From positions 121,054,264-121,118,263 of the forward strand of contig CM056376.1 in the NCBI GenBank assembly GCA_029718625.1: DNA of 64,000 nt. The letters are read 5' to 3'. The notes under the pieces were generated by a model. The model saw only the letters and a list, made by a program, of their open reading frames with translations, did not search any database and was not told where the DNA came from. Source of the stretch: Synaphobranchus kaupii. Its lineage: Eukaryota > Chordata > Actinopteri > Anguilliformes > Synaphobranchidae. Positions 10,868 through 21,447 of the stretch are shown here, piece by piece. Numbering within the stretch: the first letter of the stretch is position 1; each line of letters begins with the position of its first letter. Made by a program: the position numbers and the translations under genes.

Positions 10868-11886
10868 CACCACCTCACACACTGCGTCCCCGTACACACG
10901 ACCTCACACACTACGTCCCCGTATACACCACCGCACACACTGCATCCCCGTACACACCACCTCACACACTACGTCCCCGTATACACCACCGCACACACTG
11001 CGTCCCCGTACACACCACCGCACACACTGCGTCCCCGTAACACTGCGTCCCCATATACACCACCTCACACACTGCGTCCCCGTATACACCACCTCACACA
11101 CTGCGTCCCCGTACACACCACCTCACACACTGCGTCCCCGTACACACCACCTCACACACTGCGTCCCCGTATACACCACCGCACACACTGCGTCCCCGTA
11201 CACACCACCTCACACACTACGTCCCCGTATACACCACCGCACACACTGCGTCCCCGTACACACCACCGCACACACTGCGTCCCCGTAACACTGCGTCCCC
11301 GTACACACCACCTCACACACTGCGTCCCCGTACACACCACCTCACACACTGCGTCCCCGTACACACCACCGCACACACTGCGTCCCCGTAACACTGCGTC
11401 CCCATATACACCACCTCACACACTGCGTCCCCGTAACACTGCGTCCCCATATACACCACCTCACACACTGCGTCCCCGTATACACCACCTCACACACTGC
11501 GTCCCCGTATACACCACCTCACACACTGCGTCCCCGTAACACTGCGTCCCCGTACACACCACCTCACACACTACGTCCCCGTACACACCACCTCACACAC
11601 TGCGTCCCCGTACACACCACCTCACACACTGCGTCCCCGTATACACCACCTCACACACTGCGTCCCCGTATACACCACCTCACACACTGCGTCCCCGTAT
11701 ACACCACCTCACACACTGCGTCCCCGTATACACCACCTCACACACTGCATCCCCGTAACACTGCGTCCCCGTACACACCACCTCACACACTGCGTCCCTG
11801 TATACACCACCTCACACACTGCGTCCCCATATACACCACCTCACACACTGCGTCCCCATACACACCACCTCACACACTGCATCCCA
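10868..11886 (+). repeat. 29 bp minisatellite with 16 bp short variants
   Basis: About 33 units of gcgtccccgtacacaccacc plus tcacacact. Six copies lack 13 bp and read gcgtccccgtaacact. Variants tac/tat and cctca/ccgca alternate in blocks. It lies just upstream of the elmo start-codon exon on the minus strand. Long open frames on both strands are repeat artefacts. Confidence 0.97.
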
Positions 11887-13170
11887 GTATGGCGGTTATG
11901 GGGCCCACAGAGCACCATTTTCTCTGTGCCTGTCTAATAAGGCCACACCCCTTTTTTATTACCAGCAGCACAGTCAACACAGGCCAAATCACATGCCTTA
12001 TTTTCAGAATTAACTGGCCCACACTTGGAAGTTCCCCTTTGTAATGCTGCAAGATAAGAAAAGCTCCTGTGCTTCCAGTCAGTTCCAGGTCAGTGTGTGT
12101 GTGTGCGTGTGCGTGTGCGTGTGCGTGTGCGTGTGCGTGCGAGAGAGAGAGATAAAGGGAGCAGGAGAGAGATAAATTGGGCCATGCACCGGCACATGTA
12201 CAGGAAGAGTTTCCCGCTTGATCAACAGAAGTCATTGTAGATGCGTTTAACAGGCTCTGGTGTTCCCACATGGGATTCTGGGTAAACTGCAGTACTGTTG
12301 CAGTCAGAATACCTTGATTAGCAATCCACTAGGCAAGAAAGTGTGTGTGTGCGTGAGTGCGAGTGTATGTGCGTGCGTGCGTGTGTGGGTGTGTAATTGA
12401 AAAAGGACATTTTTGTTCCTCGTAAACTGCCTAACCTACAAAGACCCTGCAAATGGTATCCATGTGCACATACACATACGCAGACTCAATTAGAAACAGA
12501 CCACAGCCAGGGAACTGAAAAGCCTCTTATGGGTACTAAGCTTGGACACAAGTCTGCACTGCACTGGCCAGCGTGCAAGTCAACTTTATCCTCAAATCCT
12601 GTCATGCATTCTTATGGCGTATTCTTATTTTCTTTTGATTATAAAAAATGTTCAATTTTAAACCATTGAATTATTTTTTTGAACATTGCAAAAGCATCAG
12701 TTGTCAGCAAACAACAAAAAGCTTAACATGTCATGCACCTGTGCAGAGTAACATCTGTGACAGTGACAAAATGGTGCCCTACACACTGTATACACCTCGG
12801 TTCTGTTTGTCTCACACCGATCACCATGGTGACCCCAATCATCCAATCAGAGTCTCCCCTTTCTCCGAAGGTTTCACAGAGGCAGGGCAACAGATGCAGC
12901 CATGGTACTGCAGACAGATCTGGGCTCAGCTCACAGACTCACGGACCCTGTTAAATAGTAGGCCTACCCGTTTGTCGCCTCTAACAAGGAATTGAGTTTG
13001 GCAGTCACAGTCAGTGAAATAGAGCGAAGATGTTGCATGAGACACAGAAAGAAGCGAAACAGGAATCTCGTATCTGTTTCTCAGAATTACAGCGTAAGAA
13101 GGCCAAGCAGATGAAAGGACTCAATCATAAGCAATAAATTAAAAAACTAAATTCCTAAACAGGGCCGGTT
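11887..13170. other. intergenic or elmo intron sequence
   Basis: It contains (GTGTGC)n at about 12089-12140, followed by a GA run, and a TG-rich stretch at 12340-12390. No gene was recognised. Confidence 0.5.
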
Positions 13171-13173
13171 AAT

Positions 13174-13310
13174 GTGTTTTTTTTTAAGGTCCTGAACGGA
13201 GCCAAACCATTGGAAAATTGATTTAAGTGCTGAATTCAACAGATAACCTTGTGCCATATGGGTGAGCAGGAGATTTGCAGTCGGACCATAGACCACACAG
13301 GATCCTTTCT
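13174..13310 (+). repeat. dispersed repeat, copy 1
   Basis: It shares an ordered series of matches with 16187-16320: cctgaacggagccaaaccat, ttggaaaattgat, then cataccgg/catatggg-like and cggacc.tagacca. The two copies are perhaps 70-75 percent alike over about 130 bases. Family unknown. Confidence 0.65.
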
Positions 13311-14238
13311 GGCAGCATGTTGTTGTAAAAGGTTCTGGCAATTAGGCTACCGCACCAGTTGCAAAGGATGTTCATCTAATGGGCGCCTGAAAATGTTATT
13401 TTATGAGGCTTAGCCTACTAATAGCCACATTTACATGTAATTATCTGACAACAGTTGGGTAGTATTTCTATGGGACATTTGGGAACCCGGGTGGGGAATC
13501 CTAGGTGAGGCCAGGAACTATTTTCCCATTAGTGGGACACTGCCACGATTTCGCAATGCAAATAATCTGGAAAAAACTGCCGGAGTGAATCCAGGCCTTG
13601 CTTTGTGCAATCCTCCGTAGGCATCGGAACGCATCACAGGCAGGATCAAACTCGCCTGCGTTTCTGGAGCGTCCCTGTGGATCATGGGAAAGGCACTTCC
13701 TGTGGGGAGCAGGAAGAGCCCAACCCTCCGCAACCCTCCCCACCCCCCACCCCCCACACACATGCCAATGCATGATTGGCAGGTGGGGGTGGGCAGGTGG
13801 GGGGGGTTATGTGGGTGTAATGTTTTTTTTCCTGAAGAGAGATTATATCAAAAACGAGTCTTAGCTGATTCCAAAAGTGCAATCGCCACAAATACAACAC
13901 CCCCAGTACAACGGCCACAGAAGATCAATTTAATCTAGGCTACACAACCATCCTACCGTAAGCAGGAATGATTGAATGGAATCTGAAATTTCACAAGTTG
14001 TAGTTCAGTGGCTCTGAGAGATTTAAACTCCCACAGTTTCCAAAATCCACACCCATCAGCCATATAACAGTTGGGTAAGAGTGGAGGGGCAGCACAAAGA
14101 CACACCTGTCCCAACCTGGACACAGAGATGTCCTGCAGTTTCTTCCAAAAAAAGGTGAGAGTGACAGTCCATCACCCGATTCCCTGGGCCCTTCCCCTGC
14201 TTCCAGCTGTTCACTTGACCCTCTGCTTGAAGAGGCAG

Positions 14239-14273
<35 letters not shown>

Positions 14274-14571
14274 TGTAGGGAGTGAAGGTGCAGTGTGGGT
14301 TGTGTAATGTGAGCCAGCTCATGGCTGCACGCTGCTGTCAGACTACAGAATTCCGAAGCGTCTCTTGCCCTTTGACCCCCCCGGACAGACGCCGGTAACA
14401 AGAGCCTCTATCCCCCCCTGGGGGCCTGGGGGGGGGGGCTCTTGGCTGCCTGAAATTCCATCACTAGACCAACGGAGGGGGGGGGGGGCTTGAAGATCTT
14501 CAGATCTACCATACTGCATAGCCCCACTGTACTGGGACACAGTACCCCTCCCTCACACACCCTCCTTCCCA

Positions 14572-14651
<80 letters not shown>

Positions 14652-15194
14652 AAAATAAAACCCCTAGGCTGTAGCCTCCCTGCACAATCTCGGCTGTCCG
14701 TTAAATTACCAAGAAAGGCAGACACAAGATATTACTAAGCAGACGCAGTTTGCCCTCCTTCCAGATGTACGTTAGGCCACCTATTTTTGTTACTAACTCA
14801 ACAGCACTGGCTGCAATACCCGATTGTGGTTTTCCCATAAACAGATTTAGCCTATTTCCCAGATTCGTCCGATTAACTGGAATCCGATGTGACACCATAA
14901 AGCAATAATGTCTACGGAAAACCTGTGATCTGCAGCAGAGAAAACTAGCAAAGACAATTGCATTTCGCCCATGATCGGTTTTGACACAATCTTGTTATAT
15001 ACGCGTGCGCTTTGCACTGCAGAGATCAATTAGTCTTCCACGCGAAAGGAAGTGTTGCGAAAAACACAATCTGGAAACTTTTAACTAAAGTTGCGAGCCG
15101 TTTAACAAAATAAATGCATTTAGTAGCCATTAAGGTTTATAGTCTGTATACATGGGCAAGATATTTGAAAGCAGACTATAGGCTACTGTACGTT
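13311..15194. other. no gene; several simple repeats
   Basis: Contents: C/G-rich tracts at 13735-13810, (GT)n at 14241-14272, G/C-runs at 14413-14490, and a long (CA)n at 14575-14651. No exon was recognised. Confidence 0.6.
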
Positions 15195-15262
15195 ACCTCT
15201 GTAGCCTAATTTAGACTATGTCTCCCTGGATAAGAGCGTCTGCCAAGTGATTGTACTGTAAA
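15195..15262 (+). mobile_element. UnaL2-type SINE/LINE 3' tail fragment
   Basis: The text tccctggataagagcgtctg followed by ccaagtgattgtactgtaa matches the 3' end of UnaL2-mobilised SINEs. The left arm of the hairpin is decayed while the GGATA loop and right arm remain. Confidence 0.65.
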
Positions 15263-15419
15263 ATAATACACACAGCAAAAGCTTCTTGTAGTCCGAAATC
15301 GGCTTTGTCCCAACAGAAGACACATCAATGCTGGTCATAATAAACAGGTATTCGAGAACCAGCCCCCCAGGCCACGGTTCAAGACTGTACACACACACAC
15401 GGACGCACACACACACACT

Positions 15420-15870
15420 GAAACAGTCTACTCACACAGGTCAACTCACCACCGGCCGAAATAAAATCTCTTTTGTTGTGTAGCGTTGCTCTTTACGCTC
15501 CTACCTGTTGAAAATACGAATTTATTGTCCTAGAAAATGCGCCGAGGATCGTGTGGGAAGCATTTGTATTCCGTCTTTGCGGCAGCAACCAATTCTCCGT
15601 GGGAAGTTTTCTTGGCAAAACTTTTCGGACTCCAACGAACTCTCCTCCAGAGTTTCACAGCAGCTAATTGATCACTTTCACACACAGTTCCGGGTTGAAG
15701 TTTCAGCTCGAATCCCACTCGCCCCCTACAGGACCCACAAATTTGGACGTCTGGCATTTTCTTCTCTCCAAAAGGAGCACGCAGCACAGCACGGTAGCCC
15801 AGTTCTGTCCGTGTTTGTGCAAGTGTGCATCGAATCGACACGTATTGTATCCGCCTTTCTCAAAGTGTAA
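15420..15870 (-). promoter_or_regulatory. candidate elmo promoter / 5' non-coding exon region
   Basis: Upstream of the elmo start-codon exon on the minus strand there are two good donor-like sites: CAACAG|gtagga with exon end at 15505, and CCGGTG|gtgagt with exon end at 15450. The surrounding sequence is richer in CpG than its neighbours. This would suit a non-coding first exon feeding the acceptor at 10731, but the link is inference. No TATA box was convincingly placed. Confidence 0.3.
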
Positions 15871-16186
15871 GTTATATACATAAACATTACTGCTTTATTT
15901 AGCTTGAACAGTTTAGCAGGTGTAATTTCTGGGAATATATGAGCTCATTTTTGAGAACAAATGGCTTTTCGCCCCAAATTGTAATTAACTTTTCCCTTAT
16001 TGTATGGCTCCCATGTAGGCTACTAGTCTTCTGTATCCGGATCTTGCGTACAATACGTAATGTAGCCTACTTACGTAGCTACCGAGCTTTTGCGGTCTGA
16101 CCGCAACCGTCCATCAAAAAGACTACACAGAAGGATCAGATCATTAAAAAAAATAAAAAAAAGTTTCCGAGACAGGTTCAGTCAAT

Positions 16187-16320
16187 ATGGTTTTTAAGCT
16201 CCTGAGCGTGGCAAAACTGTTGGAAAATTGATGTGAGCGCTGGGTTCAGTATAACCTTACGTCATACGGGTATGCATGGACTTTATGTTCGGACCTAAGA
16301 CCAAACGGGTTTGGACCGAG
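16187..16320 (+). repeat. dispersed repeat, copy 2
   Basis: Partner of 13174-13310, in the same orientation about 3 kb away (ctcctgagcgtggcaaaact, ttggaaaattgatgtgagcg, catacgggtatgcatgg). Confidence 0.65.
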
Positions 16321-16479
16321 TCGCCTCATCATCTAACTTTGATTGGCTGTATTTTCCGTGAAATTAAAATTAAGTGCTGAACATAAACACAAATCAGTGA
16401 CATTTAAAAAGTAGGCGTGTTTCTCACTCCTGAATGGCATGTTTTAATATTGTTAAAACAAGAAAACTGATGACACCAA

Positions 16480-16960
16480 AAACTTTTCATGTATTTTTTT
16501 TATTCAAATTTCTTTCTGTAGTAGGGGGGTAGCAACTATAGACATACAGAACCATCCTGTTACAAATATTCTCTTACATACTCTTAGCCTCTCTACAAAT
16601 CCTGAAGTTTTTTTTAAAAATATATATTTATATAGGAAGAATTCCCTGGACACCAAGGGCTTCTACGTTGAAACTGAACCTCAAAATACAGAGGGCAGCT
16701 TAACAGCAGCAATCCTGGTGCATTTTTAACTGGGAGTACTATTGTAAATATCCATGTTGTGATGACTTGGATTGATACAAATTATTATATATATAGTCAT
16801 ACATATATAGAAAAAAATCCAAATGATTTTGTTGTATATTCCACAAATATAAAAATAAATGCTCACTGTATACAAAGAGAACTGCAACGCCTAGAATGGC
16901 ATGAACAAGTAAAAAAAACTTGCTAGTGAGTGTTTTAAAACACACTTGGACACCCTCTCT

Positions 16961-17007
<47 letters not shown>

Positions 17008-17255
17008 CACTAAAATGGTGTTATATAGATTTACAGTCAACAAGGTGATGCAGTGGTACTCGGAGCTGTAAAGCCAAACAGAAATAATGTGTTATGCAAG
17101 ACTGCGCTCAGGCTTCTGGGAAATAACAAAGATCATAGTTTACAAAATATATAGTACAGTTCAAAAGATTAGTTGATGTCATGGCAACTTTTTTTTTTTA
17201 AGAGAGAAAACATCCCTTAAAGACATTTCACATTCATTCAGAAGAGCTTGTTTGT

Positions 17256-17343
<88 letters not shown>

Positions 17344-18700
17344 CAACCAATATATATGGTATTCAATTGAGAAAATAACCATAAAATAACTTGTTCCTTA
17401 GTGGTACGCAGAGTACAGCCACACATTTAGGCAGCACAAATATACCAACTCTTGAATATGATACAAACTTGGGGAGAATGGAGACATTATAAGAGGACAA
17501 TGTTGATAAAACAATTAAAGACATACCAAAAACAATAATAAAACAAAATCTTTACAAGCATAAAAGTAAGCCGCAGTTCCATCCAACTCTCTGTGTTCAG
17601 CCAATCACAAGACCCTGCATCTTTCATCCCCAGGTACCGCCCACCGTTGCCATGGTGAAAGCCCAGGTTTGTCAGGTGGAGCCCTTGTACTCCCAATACA
17701 AAAAAATCGGCCTCTGATCAGGACAAGAGAAATCTGACCAACGTTTAAATCCACCGGGACAGAACAAAGACACACACAGACACTGAAACACCCACGCACG
17801 CACGCACATACACACACACACACACGCACGCACAGAAACACACACACACACACACACACACAATAGCCTCTTCTTTTGGCAGCAGAACCCCAGCACACAT
17901 TTCGCCTGCTGTGCACCGTCTGTACGAACTGTAGTTGGATATGGGGGGGGGGGGCTCGCACCATCTGTCCTGAACCAACAGTTGCAGGTTCAGTGGGGGC
18001 CTGTGCGTTCCCACAGAACAACAGACTCCCCCAAATGCGCTTTCCAACATCTGAGCACATTCTGGTACGTCCCGCAAAGTCATGAGCGTTTTGTAAAAAG
18101 GTGGCAAAAACTGGGAAGACCAAACCTGGTGTTGGATCTCCTGCAGTAACTAACCTATAAAAAGAACTGTACCAATCTCACCTGAGGATGACTTGTTAAT
18201 ATATCATGCGTCCTAACCCAGGAACCATGGAGGGGCAAGGACCAATCCAATTAAAGGAACCACTTCATTATTCCAAAACGGAAAACAGAATAATTTCCTA
18301 TTCATGTTCCCAAGCCCATCAATATAGCTAGCAAACTAATTACTCACAATAAATGCTGAAGACATGAACAAAAAAAAACTATAACAATCCCTCAGATGGA
18401 CTCTTCTTAGCTTATACTCCAAACTACATTTGAAACTACGACTTTCTGAAAGCAGCCACAAGCCTCTGTAAATAATTTAAAATAAAAACTGACCTTGTCA
18501 GTCACAGTGATGGTGCAACTCTTGCCGAACCTCTTTACCCAGCACACATTTCCACACTGATACATCAGAGGTCAGGGGTCAGAGGAGGACTGGTACACCA
18601 GACCTGCGTTTTAAGGGAAGGGGGAAGAGAAGTTTCTCCTGAACACCCTTCACCTCACAGAGCTGGCACTGCTCTCCACAGTGGACTACAAATGGACCCA
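16480..18700. other. no coding exon; possible 3' UTR-like sequence on the minus strand
   Basis: A minus-strand AATAAA lies near 16498. The stretch to 17000 is AT-rich and low in repeats, which could be a 3' UTR of a minus-strand gene ending upstream of elmo. This is weak inference; no terminal coding exon was identified up to the gap. Simple repeats: (CA)n at 16963-17000, 17257-17341 and about 17807-17862, and a G-run near 17944. Confidence 0.3.
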
Positions 18701-19200
18701 NNNNNNNNNNNNNNNNNNNNNNNNNNNNNNNNNNNNNNNNNNNNNNNNNNNNNNNNNNNNNNNNNNNNNNNNNNNNNNNNNNNNNNNNNNNNNNNNNNNN
18801 NNNNNNNNNNNNNNNNNNNNNNNNNNNNNNNNNNNNNNNNNNNNNNNNNNNNNNNNNNNNNNNNNNNNNNNNNNNNNNNNNNNNNNNNNNNNNNNNNNNN
18901 NNNNNNNNNNNNNNNNNNNNNNNNNNNNNNNNNNNNNNNNNNNNNNNNNNNNNNNNNNNNNNNNNNNNNNNNNNNNNNNNNNNNNNNNNNNNNNNNNNNN
19001 NNNNNNNNNNNNNNNNNNNNNNNNNNNNNNNNNNNNNNNNNNNNNNNNNNNNNNNNNNNNNNNNNNNNNNNNNNNNNNNNNNNNNNNNNNNNNNNNNNNN
19101 NNNNNNNNNNNNNNNNNNNNNNNNNNNNNNNNNNNNNNNNNNNNNNNNNNNNNNNNNNNNNNNNNNNNNNNNNNNNNNNNNNNNNNNNNNNNNNNNNNNN
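18701..19200. other. assembly gap, exactly 500 N
   Basis: All bases from 18701 to 19200 are N. A round 500 commonly stands for a scaffold join of unknown size. It separates the minisatellite-rich elmo side from the attractin side. Confidence 0.99.
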
Positions 19201-20530
19201 TGAATACTGAGTAGGCTATCACGGATCAAACTGACGCCCATTTAAAAAAAAAAAAAAGTATCAAAACTCGAAAAGTTCAAAAGGTTCGTTACAATTAGAT
19301 GTCTCGGAACGAGATCAATTGGACTGTGCAAAGATCTGAACCGCCCATCACTATCCACAACGTCTTGAACTTGATCTCTCTTTTTATATGTCCTGATAAA
19401 AGGGCGTTACCAAATGATGACGAAACGAAGTACCAGAGAGGCGTGGCTCCCATTGACACTTCACATATTTTTCTTATATTTTTCAACCCATAGAGGGCAG
19501 GATTCCAGTAATTTTTTGCAAAATCAGAAACATCAACCTTTGTATTGAACATTCGAGATTGGGACTACAGTCAATCACTAGCATTTTGGTGTGGCCCCAA
19601 TACATAACTTATCAATTAAAATAAGTTGTTTCAGTGCTTGGTTTCTCTTTAAGAACTAAAGAGGGTTCCTCTATGGAGACAAGCCAAAGAAACCCTTTTT
19701 TTTTCTGAGAGTGTATAGCTTCACACCCGTTTCAGCTCAGTACTGCTAAATTGGTATTTATCAGACATACAGAGCAGTTCCTGTTCGTAAACATTGCATT
19801 TTTAAAATGACCAGTCTGAGCAGAAGGCGAAGTTATAATTCCTCTCTTTTTTTACTGCTGGGCATTCTGCATGCGGTGCAGTCCGCGACCCTGCTAATGT
19901 GCTCTCCCCCCGCCACGTACCTCACGATCCCTGCTCTTGTGTCGATGAGGTGCTTCTCTTTGCAGTCAACTGGCCTCCTGCCTCTGCGGTTTATACCCCA
20001 TGGAGCTTTTCTCCTCAGCCAACTCCCTGCCGCCGACTGAGGCACAGGGCGATCGATCCCGCAGCGGCGCAATTAGACGGGCCGTTAATGGATTCTCCCC
20101 CTCCCTGCAGAGTAATTAAGCGTTGCGCCCTTTCCGGACCCCTTTGTTTACCCAGCAAGGTCAGGCTTTGGCTGTCATGCGACCTGGTCAAAGGCCTGCT
20201 TCGGACAGTTTCCGAACACTAAGAGCTGTGTTTTTACTGGCCGACGAGCCTCTAACTGTGAAGCTGCGGTGCTCTACAAGGGCTTATTAGCGTTCAGTGA
20301 ACCATGTTAAAGGGCTTTGTTGTACCTCTGTTAACTACACGGTGATTCTCAGCCAGGCTGACCATGTCAGGTGGACAGTAATCTGTTAGTAAAATTGTGC
20401 TTCCCAACCCTGCAAAGTTGCACAGAGTTTGCTGCTATCCAATAATTGTTCACCTCCCTAACACCACAAACACGCTCAGCAATTGGGGAGGGAAGCTAAA
20501 TTGGTTCAGTTCATGTAATAGATGGGTTCA
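19201..20530. other. non-coding sequence right of the gap
   Basis: At about 19640-19725 there is a short fragment of a common fish non-autonomous DNA element (gggttcctctatggagacaa ... gagagtgtata). From 19850 to 20220 the sequence is GC-richer but without a convincing exon. No attractin exon was found here. Confidence 0.45.
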
Positions 20531-20725
20531 GTGCTCCAGAACCAGGGTTGAGTATCCCTGCAGACACTCAACACTGTAGAACCTGCCTTGAGTAGCCCTG
20601 GAGGCCCGTGACCCCACAGAGCCAGGGTTTGAGTAGGCTTGAAGGCACCTGACCCCTCTGGAAACAGGGTTGAGTAGCCCTGCAGGGGACCGGTGCCTTA
20701 CAGAACCACGGGTGAGGGGTTCTTA
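20531..20725 (+). repeat. degenerate tandem repeat, 3-4 copies
   Basis: The phrases agaaccagggttgagta, gagccagggtttgagta and gaaacagggttgagtag recur every 50-60 bases, each followed by a cctgcagg or cctggagg block. Confidence 0.6.
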
Positions 20726-20952
20726 AGGTACTCAGCCCTCTAGAATCAGAATTCAGCAAGTAGGCTGAAGAGCCTACTAAACTGGAAGGCTTTGTCTGTT
20801 GGGGAGCGCAGGGGAACTGCAAACAACTAGACGGTAAAATAGGCACAGATTCACCATCATTTTTTGTGCCATGCTTGTAATAAAGCGTCATCCCACTAGC
20901 ACTTTATGGTAATAGCCTATAATGTTGATGTGCTGTCAAACTAAGAAGGTTG

Positions 20953-21136
20953 GAAATCTTGCTGTCAGTCAAGAATAAATGACTGTCACTGGTATTTATG
21001 CTCAGTGGGAGTTGCACTTTATGGCAGACTTCTCCATTAATTTTGAAATCTTGCTGTCAGTCAAGAATAAATGACTGTCACTGGTATTTATGCTCAGTGG
21101 GAGTTGCACTTTATGGCAGACTTCTCCATTAATTTT
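20953..21136 (+). repeat. 92 bp tandem duplication
   Basis: The segment starting gaaatcttgctgtcagtcaa at 20953 is repeated almost perfectly at 21045, both ending with cttctccattaatttt. It lies 250 bases upstream of the attractin exon, in the intron. Confidence 0.95.
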
Positions 21137-21385
21137 AAACGCCACAGCTGACCATTGGACATTACACCTAATCAGAGGCGCACGTGTGTGCGTGCTTGCA
21201 TGCGTGCGAAGAAATGCAATTTGTTTTAAGAGCTGCCTTGCTTGGTGCGTTCCTGTCCCAGAGTGATGCTTTTTACTAGAATACTTCTCTGTACTGACAG
21301 CCTCCACTAATACGATGAGTACTGCATGGTTCTCTGATCATTAACGTTTCTTTCTCTCTCCCTCTCTATTATGTCCCAATTCCAG

Positions 21386-21447
21386 ATCGCCTTCTCCCAG
21401 CACAGTAACTTCATGGACCTTGTGCAGTTTTTTGTCACTTTTTTCAG
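21386..21447 (+). CDS. attractin-family exon, end of ectodomain
   Basis: A 62-base exon: acceptor with a long pyrimidine tract (cccaattccag) before 21386, donor TTCAG|gtaaga after 21447. It encodes IAFSQHSNFMDLVQFFVTFF plus two bases of a Ser codon. The peptide is almost identical to the vertebrate attractin/attractin-like 1 membrane-proximal segment. The exon enters in phase 0 and leaves in phase 2. Confidence 0.88.

Noticed and set aside
10796..11539. 247-codon frame (SPYTPPHTLRPR repeats)
   Set aside because: It is an artefact of the 29 bp minisatellite in an elmo intron or leader; no homology or start context.
16480..18700. E2F4-like 3' end upstream of elmo, as in mammals
   Set aside because: The mammalian neighbour relation suggested it, but no E2F4 coding sequence is visible before the gap.
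19807..20040. 77-codon frame with a signal-peptide-like start
   Set aside because: No recognisable family, no splice or transcript evidence, and an equally long antisense frame overlaps it.
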